DNA from: Amnimonas aquatica
GTDB lineage: Bacteria; Pseudomonadota; Gammaproteobacteria; Pseudomonadales; Moraxellaceae
DNA length: 8,640 bases
Assembly (NCBI RefSeq): GCF_002943415.1
Contig: NZ_PTQZ01000044.1
Coordinates: forward strand, 978-9,617
Reading direction: 5' to 3'
The notes beneath the pieces were generated by a model. The model was given only the letters and a program-made list of their open reading frames with translations. It did no database searches and was not told the DNA's origin. Of this stretch, positions 1 through 6,186 are shown piece after piece. A program made the position numbers and the translations under genes. The first letter of the stretch is position 1. Each line of letters opens with the position of its first letter.

Positions 1-300
1 GCCGAAGCCGCCGACTGGCAGAGCCTGGAAGTGCTGCAGGTGGAAGCCGGCGGCGAACAGGACCGCAAGGGCCTGGTCGAGTTCATCGCCCATTACGACA
101 TGGGCGGCGTCAAGCAGCATCACCACGAGGTGTCCGGCTTCGTGCGCACCGACGACGGCTGGCTCTTCCGCGACGGCAAGGTGCTGCACAGCGGTCCGTC
201 CGAGAAGCCGAAGCCGGTCGTCAACGAGCTCAAGATCGGCCGCAACGACCCCTGCCACTGCGGCAGCGGCAAGAAATTCAAGAAGTGCCACGGCGCCTGA
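1..300 (+). CDS. ychJ: YchJ-family protein with C-terminal SEC-C zinc motif (3' part only)
   Basis: The reading frame is open from base 1, so the start lies outside the window; about 99 C-terminal residues are visible. The first part (tryptophan at the sixth visible codon, then [18 protein letters not shown] and GWLFRDGKV) matches the NTF2-like core of the YchJ / UPF0225 family. The end carries a complete SEC-C motif: [17 protein letters not shown] with spacing C-x-C-x8-C-H, cysteine codons at 253, 259 and 286 and histidine at 289. SEC-C motifs bind one zinc ion and in SecA mediate contacts with SecB; the role in YchJ proteins is not established. GTG codon 31 can serve as a start by codon rules, but the matching residues continue upstream of it, so it is not the real start. 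The thiolase gene follows 47 bases later on the same strand with no terminator seen between, so read-through is possible. Family assignment is fairly sure; function is unknown. Confidence 0.85.
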   Translation, partial: AEAADWQSLEVLQVEAGGEQDRKGLVEFIAHYDMGGVKQHHHEVSGFVRTDDGWLFRDGKVLHSGPSEKPKPVVNELKIGRNDPCHCGSGKKFKKCHGA

Positions 301-347
301 CCGCCGTGCGCTCCCAGTGACCCACGAGAAGAAACAGAGGATTTCCC

Positions 348-1529
348 ATGAGTAACGATCCCGTTGTCATCGTCAATGGCGCCCGCACCCCGATGGGCGG
401 CTTCCAGGGCGCCCTGGCCGGCGTCACCGCCCCCGAGCTCGGCGCCATCTCCATCCGTGCCGCGCTCGAGCGCGCCGGCGTGGCCCCGGAGCAGGTGCAG
501 GAAGTGATCATGGGCTGCGTGCTGCCCGCCGGTCTGAAGCAGGGCCCGGCCCGCCAGGCCGCCCTCGGCGCGGGCATTCCCGCCGCCGCCGGCGCCACCA
601 CCGTCAACAAGCTCTGCGGCTCGGGTATGAAGGCCACCATGCTGGCTCACGACCTGATCAAGGCCGGCACCAATGACATCATGGTCGCCGGCGGCATGGA
701 GTCCATGACCAACGCCCCCTACGTGCTGCCCAAGGCCCGCAGCGGCTACCGCATGGGCCATGGCCAGGTCATGGACCACATGTTCCTCGACGGTCTGGAA
801 GATGCCCGCACCGGCCGCCTCATGGGCTCGTTCGCCCAGGACATGGCCAACACCATGGGCCTGACCCGCGCCGACATGGACGCCTTCGCCGTCGAGTCGC
901 TGCGCCGTGCCAATGCCGCCATCGCCAACGGTGACTTCAAGGCCGAAATCGTTCCGGTGCCGGTGCAGACCCGCAAGGGCGAGGTGCTGGTCGACACCGA
1001 CGAGCAGCCGGGCAACGCCAACCCGGACAAGATCCCGACCCTGAAGCCGGCCTTCGCGAAGGATGGCAGCATCACCGCCGCCAACGCTTCGTCGATCTCC
1101 GACGGCGCCTCGGCGCTGGTGCTGATGAAGGAAAGCAAGGCCCGCGAGCTGGGCCTGAAGCCGCTGGCGCGCATTGTCGGCCACGCCACCCAGTCGCAGG
1201 ATCCGAGCGAGTTCACCATCGCCCCGATCGGCGCGCTCAGCAACCTGTTCGCCAGGACCGGCTGGACTGCCGACTCGGTGGACCTGTTCGAGATCAACGA
1301 AGCCTTCGCCATGGTCACCATGGCGGCCATGATCAAGCACAACCTGCCGCACGAGAAGGTCAACGTCTACGGCGGCGCCTGCGCGCTCGGCCACCCGGTC
1401 GGCTCTACCGGCTCGCGCATCCTGCTGACCCTGATCCACGCGCTCAAGCAGCACGGCAAGACCCGTGGTGTCGCCGGCCTGTGCATCGGCGGCGGCGAAG
1501 CCACCGCCATGGCGATCGAGATCATCTGA
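348..1529 (+). CDS. acetyl-CoA C-acetyltransferase (thiolase II type)
   Basis: A complete 393-residue thiolase, the usual length for bacterial AtoB/PhaA-type enzymes (about 390-395). It catalyses the reversible condensation of two acetyl-CoA to acetoacetyl-CoA in the cytoplasm, serving polyhydroxybutyrate, ketone-body or short-chain fatty acid routes. All catalytic elements are visible: nucleophile Cys90 in NKLCGSGMKA, NEAF at 317-320, His349 in GHPVG and the second catalytic Cys379 in LCIGGGEA. The block GYRMGH..DHMFLDGLED followed by GRLMGSFAQDMA is typical of acetyl-CoA acetyltransferases rather than long-chain FadA enzymes, although substrate range cannot be read with certainty. The ATG has a modest Shine-Dalgarno, AGAGGA at 336-341, six bases upstream. 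A strong intrinsic terminator follows the stop, and no phaB, phaC or CoA-transferase gene is adjacent, so the pathway is open. The gene symbol is left blank because atoB and phaA cannot be told apart here. Confidence 0.95.
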   Translation: MSNDPVVIVNGARTPMGGFQGALAGVTAPELGAISIRAALERAGVAPEQVQEVIMGCVLPAGLKQGPARQAALGAGIPAAAGATTVNKLCGSGMKATMLAHDLIKAGTNDIMVAGGMESMTNAPYVLPKARSGYRMGHGQVMDHMFLDGLEDARTGRLMGSFAQDMANTMGLTRADMDAFAVESLRRANAAIANGDFKAEIVPVPVQTRKGEVLVDTDEQPGNANPDKIPTLKPAFAKDGSITAANASSISDGASALVLMKESKARELGLKPLARIVGHATQSQDPSEFTIAPIGALSNLFARTGWTADSVDLFEINEAFAMVTMAAMIKHNLPHEKVNVYGGACALGHPVGSTGSRILLTLIHALKQHGKTRGVAGLCIGGGEATAMAIEII

Positions 1530-1563
1530 TCCGGGCGGGCCGCCCTCCGCCATCGCTGTATCG

Positions 1564-1590
1564 AAAAGCCCCGGTCCGCCGGGGCTTTTT
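1564..1590 (+). terminator. Rho-independent terminator of the thiolase gene
   Basis: A perfect 7-bp GC stem, GCCCCGG (1568-1574) and CCGGGGC (1579-1585), with the four-base loop TCCG is followed at once by TTTTT (1586-1590). It lies 34 bases after the thiolase stop codon. An AAAA run at 1564-1567 precedes the stem and pairs with the T run, so the same hairpin could also end transcription arriving on the minus strand. Confidence 0.92.
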
Positions 1591-1681
1591 CATGTCCGCA
1601 CCGGCATGAGCTGCCTGCCCCGCCCGCCAAGAACCGCGACCGTCGGCGGCATCCGACTGACGCTTCCTTTTCTCCGCCTGA

Positions 1682-1697
1682 ACGGTACGAAAACCGT
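1682..1697. repeat. short inverted repeat upstream of the glutamate-synthase-like gene
   Basis: ACGGT (1682-1686) and ACCGT (1693-1697) form a perfect 5-bp inverted repeat around the six-base spacer ACGAAA. It lies in the 172-base region between the thiolase terminator and the next gene, about 65 bases before that gene's preferred ATG. A small operator is conceivable, but arms this short arise often by chance, and I could not find a convincing -35/-10 pair beside it. The rest of the region (1591-1762) shows no other recognisable feature. Confidence 0.25.
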
Positions 1698-1762
1698 AAA
1701 CACGCCGTGCTAGTGTGCCTTTCGAAGTGCAGCAGGAAGCTGCCGGCCATCGCGGGGCGCCC

Positions 1763-3391
1763 ATGAAATTCGTCAGAAACGTCATCCCCTACCGTTATTT
1801 CGTTTGGCTCGGCAGCGGTATCGCCTGCATCGCCTCGCTCGGCCTGTGGTGGTGGCACCCGCTGATCGGGGCCACGCCGGTGCTGGTTTTCGGCGGACTG
1901 ACCCTGCTCGGCACGCTGGACTACTTCCAGAAGAAGCAGGCCATCCGGCGCAACTACCCGATCATGGCCCACTTCCGCTTCCTGTTCGAATCCGTGCGCC
2001 CGGAGATCCGCCAGTACTTCCTGGAGTCGGACACCGAGCACATACCCTTCTCGCGCAACCAGCGCGCCCTGGTCTACCAGCGCGCCAAGAACACCGTGGA
2101 CAAGCGCCCGTTCGGCACCCTGATCAATGTCTACGAAGAGCACTACGAGTGGATCAACCACTCGGTGAACGTGCAGCACATCAAGGACTGCGACTTCCGC
2201 GTGATGATCGGTGAGGGCAACTGCGAGCAGCCCTATTCGCTGTCGGTCTACAACATCTCCGCCATGAGCTTCGGCGCGCTCTCCGCCAACGCCATCATGG
2301 CGCTGAACAAGGGCGCGAAGATGGGCGGCTTCGCCCACGACACCGGCGAGGGCTCGGTCAGCCGCTACCACCGCGAGCACGGCGGCGACCTGATCTGCCA
2401 GGTCGGCAGCGGCTATTTCGGCTGCCGCAACCCGGACGGCACGTTCAGCGAGGAGAAGTTCCGCGAGACCGCCGCCAACCCGCAGATCAAGATGATCGAG
2501 ATCAAGCTCAGCCAGGGCGCCAAACCCGGCCATGGCGGCGTGCTGCCCGGCGCCAAGGTCACCGCCGAGATCGCCGCCGCGCGCGGCGTGCCCGAGGGCG
2601 AGGACTGCGTCTCGCCGCCTTCGCACTCCGCGTTCGGCACACCGGTCGAGCTCATGCACTTCATCGCCAGGCTGCGTGAGCTCTCCGGCGGCAAGCCGGT
2701 CGGCTTCAAGATGTGCCTGGGCCACCCGTGGGAGTTCTTCGCCATCTGCAAGGCCATGCTGAAGACCGGCATCCACCCGGACTACATCGTGGTGGATGGC
2801 GCCGAGGGCGGCACCGGCGCGGCGCCGGTGGAGTTCACCGACCACATCGGCACGCCGCTGCACGAAGGCCTGGTGCTGGTGCACAACACGCTGGTCGGCA
2901 TCAACCTGCGCGACAAGGTGAAGATCGGCGCCGCCGGCAAGATCGTCTCCGCCTTCGACATCGCCCGCGCCATGGCGCTGGGTGCCGACTGGTGCAACTC
3001 CGCGCGCGGCTTCATGTTCGCGCTCGGCTGCATACAGGCGCAGACCTGCCACACCGGACGCTGCCCCACCGGCGTGACCACGCAGAGCTGGCTGCGCCAG
3101 CGCGCGCTGGACCCGGAAGACAAGGCCACCCGCGTCTACCACTTTCACCACAACACGCTGAAGGCGCTTGGCGAGATGGTCGGCGCCGCCGGCCTCAGCC
3201 ACCCGAACCAGCTGAAGCCGCATCACATCGTGCGCCGTGTCTCGGTCAACGAAGTCGCGCTGGTGTCAGCGCTGATCCCCTACCTGCAGCCGGGCGATCT
3301 GCTCGAGCACCGCGCCGATCACCCGGTCTACCGGCTGTTCTGGCAGATGGCCGATCCGGACAGCTTCGCGCCGGTGATGACGCCGACCTGA
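1763..3391 (+). CDS. membrane-anchored glutamate-synthase-like FMN / 3Fe-4S domain protein
   Basis: A 542-residue protein of the stand-alone GltB-like (FMN-binding glutamate synthase family) group. The N terminus has two hydrophobic segments, about residues 12-31 and 34-52, followed by basic residues (KKQAIRR), so the catalytic part is probably tethered to the inner membrane. The barrel domain shows the family signatures: SAMSFGALS (166-174) as in the FMN site, LSQGAKPGHGG, then DGAEGGTGAAP (345-355). Cys423, Cys429 and Cys434 lie in CIQAQTCHTGRCPTGVTTQ with the C-x5-C-x4-C spacing that holds the 3Fe-4S cluster in true glutamate synthase. The glutaminase (Ntn amidotransferase) domain and the GltB C-terminal beta-helix are absent, as is normal for this group; no GltD-type partner is nearby. 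The reaction is unknown: FMN- and cluster-dependent redox chemistry is inferred. ATG 1763 is preferred because the hydrophobic anchor follows directly; GTG 1715 is in frame but has no ribosome site and adds an atypical leader. The ATG's own Shine-Dalgarno is weak. Confidence 0.9.
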   Translation: MKFVRNVIPYRYFVWLGSGIACIASLGLWWWHPLIGATPVLVFGGLTLLGTLDYFQKKQAIRRNYPIMAHFRFLFESVRPEIRQYFLESDTEHIPFSRNQRALVYQRAKNTVDKRPFGTLINVYEEHYEWINHSVNVQHIKDCDFRVMIGEGNCEQPYSLSVYNISAMSFGALSANAIMALNKGAKMGGFAHDTGEGSVSRYHREHGGDLICQVGSGYFGCRNPDGTFSEEKFRETAANPQIKMIEIKLSQGAKPGHGGVLPGAKVTAEIAAARGVPEGEDCVSPPSHSAFGTPVELMHFIARLRELSGGKPVGFKMCLGHPWEFFAICKAMLKTGIHPDYIVVDGAEGGTGAAPVEFTDHIGTPLHEGLVLVHNTLVGINLRDKVKIGAAGKIVSAFDIARAMALGADWCNSARGFMFALGCIQAQTCHTGRCPTGVTTQSWLRQRALDPEDKATRVYHFHHNTLKALGEMVGAAGLSHPNQLKPHHIVRRVSVNEVALVSALIPYLQPGDLLEHRADHPVYRLFWQMADPDSFAPVMTPT

Positions 3392-3399
3392 GGCCTCAG
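3388..3399. repeat. 12-bp perfect palindrome holding both convergent stop codons
   Basis: CTGAGGCCTCAG reads the same on both strands. It contains the TGA stop of the plus-strand glutamate-synthase-like gene (3389-3391) and the TGA stop of the minus-strand patatin gene (3396-3398), with only four bases between the genes. No T-tract follows on either side, so it is not a standard intrinsic terminator. The symmetry may simply come from two convergent TGA codons around AGGCCT-like sequence. Confidence 0.5.
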
Positions 3400-4337
3400 C
3401 GCGCCGGCGCCACCGGTACCGGCGTGGCCCCCGGCGTCGCGCGCGCGGCCGGTGATGCCAGCAGCTCGCGCGCCCGGGCGATGGCCGCCGAAATGTCCTG
3501 CAGCTTCGCCTGCGCCGCGCGCTCGCCCTCGAGCAGGCTCTGGTGCTTGCTGGCCAGGTCCAGCGTGCCCACGCCCAGCACGTTCGGCCTGATCACCACG
3601 TCCGCCTGCGGCAGCTCGCGGTTGATCGACTGCTGGCCCATGATGTTGATGGTCTGGTCCAGCAGCGCCCAGGCCGAGCGCGTCTGCCCGGCCACCGGCC
3701 GCGCCGAGATATCCACCGCGATCACCACGTCGGCGCCGAGATCACGCGCCGACTCGACCGGGATCGGACTCACCAGACCGCCATCGACATACTGCTTGCC
3801 GGCGATGGTGGCCGGCACGAAGACATTGGGGATGCTGCACGAGGCGCGCACCGCCTGGCCGGCGTTGCCGCGCGTGAAGATCACCTTGCGGCCGGTGTCT
3901 GCCTCGGTGGCCACCGCCGCGAAACGGATGGGGAAATCCTGGATGGACTTCTGGCCGACACGCGCGTTGACGTAGTCCTGCAGCTTCTGGCCGAGCAGGA
4001 AACCCTGGCGGCTCAGCGTCAGGTCGCGGACATCCGACTCCTGCAGCTGCAGCGCCAGCTGCTGCAGCTCGAACGGCTTCAGGCCGCTGGCATAGAGTCC
4101 GCCGACGAAGCTGCCGGCGCTGGTGCCGACCACCAGCTGCGGCTTGATGCCATGCGACTCCAGCACCTTGATCACGCCGATGTGGGCGAAGCCCTTGGCG
4201 CCGCCGCCGCCCAGCACCAGCGCGACCACAGGCTCGCGCACGGGCGGTGGCGGCTCGACCGGCTTCACCGGCGCATGACGACACGCCGCCAGCAGCAGCA
4301 CGGGCAGCAGGAGAACAGCAGGCAGCAGACGACGCAT
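3396..4337 (-). CDS. patatin-like phospholipase, predicted lipoprotein
   Basis: A 313-residue protein that starts with a lipoprotein signal: MRR, a leucine-rich core, and the lipobox LAAC with Cys19 as the lipidated residue. A proline-rich linker (about 24-34) leads into a bacterial patatin domain. This shows the glycine-rich oxyanion loop GGGGAKG (43-49), the nucleophile elbow GTSAG with Ser73, the conserved ASCSIPNVF segment (165-173) and the DGG motif with catalytic Asp185, so the Ser-Asp dyad is complete. Such enzymes hydrolyse acyl esters of lipids. The residue after Cys19 is Arg, not Asp, so the inner-membrane retention signal is lacking and outer-membrane sorting is plausible. Similarity is to the RssA/NTE-type branch; unlike that branch's cytosolic members this one carries an export signal. 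The C-terminal tail (about 293-313) is Ala/Pro-rich and low in complexity. It is last in the minus-strand cluster, 30 bases after the TatD gene, and its own Shine-Dalgarno is weak. The physiological substrate is unknown. Confidence 0.93.
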   Translation of the reverse strand: MRRLLPAVLLLPVLLLAACRHAPVKPVEPPPPVREPVVALVLGGGGAKGFAHIGVIKVLESHGIKPQLVVGTSAGSFVGGLYASGLKPFELQQLALQLQESDVRDLTLSRQGFLLGQKLQDYVNARVGQKSIQDFPIRFAAVATEADTGRKVIFTRGNAGQAVRASCSIPNVFVPATIAGKQYVDGGLVSPIPVESARDLGADVVIAVDISARPVAGQTRSAWALLDQTINIMGQQSINRELPQADVVIRPNVLGVGTLDLASKHQSLLEGERAAQAKLQDISAAIARARELLASPAARATPGATPVPVAPAR

Positions 4338-4367
4338 GATCGGACTCGCGGAGGTCAGGACCGGGTA

Positions 4368-5261
4368 TCAGGAAATGGCGGTGGCACTCGCCGTCACGCC
4401 GGGACTCGCCATAACGGACGGCAGGCGCAAAGCGGTTACCGTATTTTGCCAGAATTGCGCCGCCAGCACCTCGGGCGCCTCGCCGCGCAGCTCGGCGAAC
4501 GTGGCCAGCACCGAAGGCAGGTAGGCCGGACTGTTGCGCACCCGCTCGCCAGGCTGGCGCGGCCGGCCGTCGGCATGGTGCGCATGCTGCGGATGCGGAA
4601 TCAGGTCGGGGGCATCGGTCTCGATCACGAAGGCGTCGGCCGGCAGGGCCTGGGCCACCGCGCGCAGGCGGTTGGCCTGCGGGTACGTCAGCGGCCCGCC
4701 CAGCCCGAGGTGCAGGCCCAGGCGCCGGTACTGCCGCGCCTCCTCCACGCTGCCGGAAAAGGCGTGCAGGATGCCGCCGCTGCGATGCCCGACGCGCTTC
4801 AGGCAGGCCATGATGTCGGCATGGCAGCGCCGGGCGTGCACGATCACCGGCAGGTCGTGCTGTTTCGCCAGCGCCAGCTGGGCCTCGAACAGGCGCACCT
4901 GGCGCGCCCAGGCGGCGGGCGCGGTCAGCTCGGGCAGGAAACGGTCGAGGCCGATCTCGCCGACCGCGACCACATCGGCATGCGCCGCCAGCGCATCGGC
5001 CAGCACCCCGACATCGGCATCGTCATGCGCAGCCAGATGCACCGGGTGCAGGCCCAGCGCCGGCCACAGCACGGGCAGACCCGGGGAGGAGGCGACGGCA
5101 TGTGCCCGGCACAGCGTCAGCAGCTCATGCCAGCGCGCGGCGACATAGGCCGGCACCACGATGCCGGCGACCCCGGCCGCGCGCGCGGCCGCCATGACCA
5201 CCGGCCGGTCGGCGTCGAACTCGGGGGCGTCGAGATGGCAGTGGCTGTCGATCAGTTCCAT
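4368..5261 (-). CDS. yjjV: TatD-family metal-dependent hydrolase, YjjV-like
   Basis: A 297-residue TatD-family TIM-barrel hydrolase, cytoplasmic, close in length to E. coli YjjV and TatD (about 260). Metal ligands are all visible: His7 and His9 in DSHCHL, Glu102 in VGEIGLD, His142 in VHAR, His166 in LHAFSG and Asp216 in ETDAPDL. The segments GEIGLDRF, LGGPLTYPQA and RNSPAYL resemble the YjjV subgroup more than TatD proper, judged from memory. Family members are Mg/Mn-dependent nucleases or phosphoesterases with roles proposed in DNA repair and D-aminoacyl-tRNA processing; the substrate here is unknown. The start at 5261 is chosen because the barrel's first strand begins right after it and GGGAG lies six bases upstream; an in-frame upstream start at 5330 would add 23 atypical residues rich in Cys and Ala. 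It lies 75 bases downstream of the DUF3298 gene and 30 upstream of the patatin gene on the same strand. The tail after about residue 281 is an unconserved Ala/Ser/Thr-rich extension. Confidence 0.93.
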   Translation of the reverse strand: MELIDSHCHLDAPEFDADRPVVMAAARAAGVAGIVVPAYVAARWHELLTLCRAHAVASSPGLPVLWPALGLHPVHLAAHDDADVGVLADALAAHADVVAVGEIGLDRFLPELTAPAAWARQVRLFEAQLALAKQHDLPVIVHARRCHADIMACLKRVGHRSGGILHAFSGSVEEARQYRRLGLHLGLGGPLTYPQANRLRAVAQALPADAFVIETDAPDLIPHPQHAHHADGRPRQPGERVRNSPAYLPSVLATFAELRGEAPEVLAAQFWQNTVTALRLPSVMASPGVTASATAIS

Positions 5262-5267
5262 GGCGTG

Positions 5268-5272
5268 CTCCC
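5268..5272 (-). promoter_or_regulatory. ribosome binding site of the TatD-family gene
   Basis: GGGAG on the minus strand, six bases before the ATG at 5261. It decides in favour of that start over the in-frame upstream codon at 5330. Confidence 0.75.
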
Positions 5273-5336
5273 GGCCTGCGGACCGGCGGCACCAGCCAGC
5301 CGGACAGGCTGCGCCGGCGGCGTGGCACAACCGGGA

Positions 5337-6122
5337 TCAGCGCGCCGGCAGGTATTCCGGCTTGAGCACATCGCGCAGGCGGGCATAGTCGATGCGGATA
5401 TCCGGCGCGCCCTCGGAATAGGGGCCGATCTCGTAGGGCTGGTACTGCAGCTCCAGACCGTCCTTACGCAGGGCGAACAGCGCGGTGGTGGCGAACGGCC
5501 AGCCCGCTGCCAGCGCACCGCTGTTGTCGCGGCTGTGCGCCCAGGCCTGGTGGGCCTTGCGGGCCTCGGCCCAGAAGGCGTCGGCACGGCCGGGCAGGAT
5601 GATGTCGGTGAGCGCCAGCTGGCGACCGAGCTGGCGGTCCCAGTTCACCGGCGTGATGCTGGTCATGCCGTGGGCGCCGCCGGTGAAGGTGTAGACCGTG
5701 ACCTGAATCACCGACACCTGGCCGACGCCGGTCTTGAGTTCGGCTTCGATGTCCTGCTGCCAGGGCTCGCCCGCTTCGGCGGCTTCGGTCATGAAACGCT
5801 GGCCCATCTGGCGGATCACACCGGCCACGTCGGCATTGCCGGCGGGCGCATCGATCAGCCTGAGCAGCGCGGCGTCCAGCGCCGGCTGCCCGGGGAAGCC
5901 CAGCCAGTCGGCCTCGAACTCGGCGCAGCGGTCACCGCAGCCCTGGCCCTTGAGCTTGACCTCGACCGGAGTCGACGGCAGCGCGATCTCGGCGGAGACG
6001 GTCGTGGCGGCCCCGGCCGGCGGCTCCTCGACCGGCTTCTTGCGCTCGCAGGCCGTCAGGCCGAGCACGGCCAGCAGACAGACGAGCACGACATGGCGGG
6101 AAGCCGCCGGCGCTTTCGACAT
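5337..6122 (-). CDS. DUF3298 (RsiV-like) domain lipoprotein
   Basis: A 261-residue predicted lipoprotein when read from the ATG at 6122. The signal peptide has Arg9 and His10 before the hydrophobic core, and a lipobox LTAC with Cys25, followed by a charged, proline-rich linker (ERKKPVEEPP). The C-terminal half matches the DUF3298/RsiV fold: VTVYTFTGGAHG, then N-x-D-x-x-x-G and LALTDII, a Trp/Phe-rich segment, and near the end YEIGPYSEGAPDIRIDYARL, the family's typical closing strand. Cys-x3-Cys (GCGDRC) follows the linker and might form a disulphide in the periplasm. In Bacillus, RsiV is an anti-sigma factor that binds lysozyme through its DUF3298 part; here there is no anti-sigma N terminus and no sigma factor gene nearby, so that function should not be transferred. 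Start 6122 is preferred because AGAGGG lies just upstream; ATG 6137 and GTG 6161 are in-frame alternatives giving the same mature protein. The gene lies between prfC (64 bases upstream) and the TatD-family gene. Its role is unknown. Confidence 0.82.
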   Translation of the reverse strand: MSKAPAASRHVVLVCLLAVLGLTACERKKPVEEPPAGAATTVSAEIALPSTPVEVKLKGQGCGDRCAEFEADWLGFPGQPALDAALLRLIDAPAGNADVAGVIRQMGQRFMTEAAEAGEPWQQDIEAELKTGVGQVSVIQVTVYTFTGGAHGMTSITPVNWDRQLGRQLALTDIILPGRADAFWAEARKAHQAWAHSRDNSGALAAGWPFATTALFALRKDGLELQYQPYEIGPYSEGAPDIRIDYARLRDVLKPEYLPAR

Positions 6123-6127
6123 CGACA

Positions 6128-6133
6128 CCCTCT
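6128..6133 (-). promoter_or_regulatory. ribosome binding site of the DUF3298 lipoprotein gene
   Basis: AGAGGG on the minus strand, five bases before the ATG at 6122. It supports that start over the in-frame codons at 6137 and 6161, although a weaker GGAA lies before 6137. Confidence 0.6.
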
Positions 6134-6168
6134 TCATCTGTGTTCCGGCCATGACGGCCACCTCGGAG

Positions 6169-6183
6169 CCGGGCGGCGCCCGG
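6169..6183 (-). other. GC hairpin just after the prfC stop codon
   Basis: CCGGGC (6169-6174) and GCCCGG (6178-6183) can pair around the loop GGC. The hairpin begins three bases past the prfC stop codon in the 64-base gap to the DUF3298 gene. No T-run follows on the minus strand, so full termination is unlikely. It might pause transcription or protect the upstream mRNA end, or be chance in GC-rich DNA. Confidence 0.3.
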
Positions 6184-6186
6184 GCA

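Noticed and set aside
120..1553. A 477-codon open frame on the minus strand opposite the thiolase gene.
   Set aside because: It is antisense to a thiolase with all catalytic residues, and its composition is typical of a GC-driven shadow frame.
1715..1762. Upstream GTG start for the glutamate-synthase-like protein.
   Set aside because: It has no Shine-Dalgarno and adds 16 residues unlike a membrane-anchor N terminus. The ATG at 1763 leads straight into the hydrophobic segment.
1367..3226. A 619-codon open frame on the minus strand opposite the thiolase end and the glutamate-synthase-like gene.
   Set aside because: It crosses the thiolase terminator and intergenic region, is composed of Ala/Gly/His/Arg-rich shadow sequence and shows no family motif.
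5262..5330. Upstream start giving a 320-residue TatD-family protein.
   Set aside because: The added 23 residues are Cys/Ala-rich and precede the first barrel strand, while ATG 5261 has a good GGGAG ribosome site.
6123..6161. GTG 6161 or ATG 6137 as start of the DUF3298 lipoprotein.
   Set aside because: ATG 6122 has a better ribosome site and gives a normal-length signal peptide. The alternatives are not excluded and would give the same mature lipoprotein.
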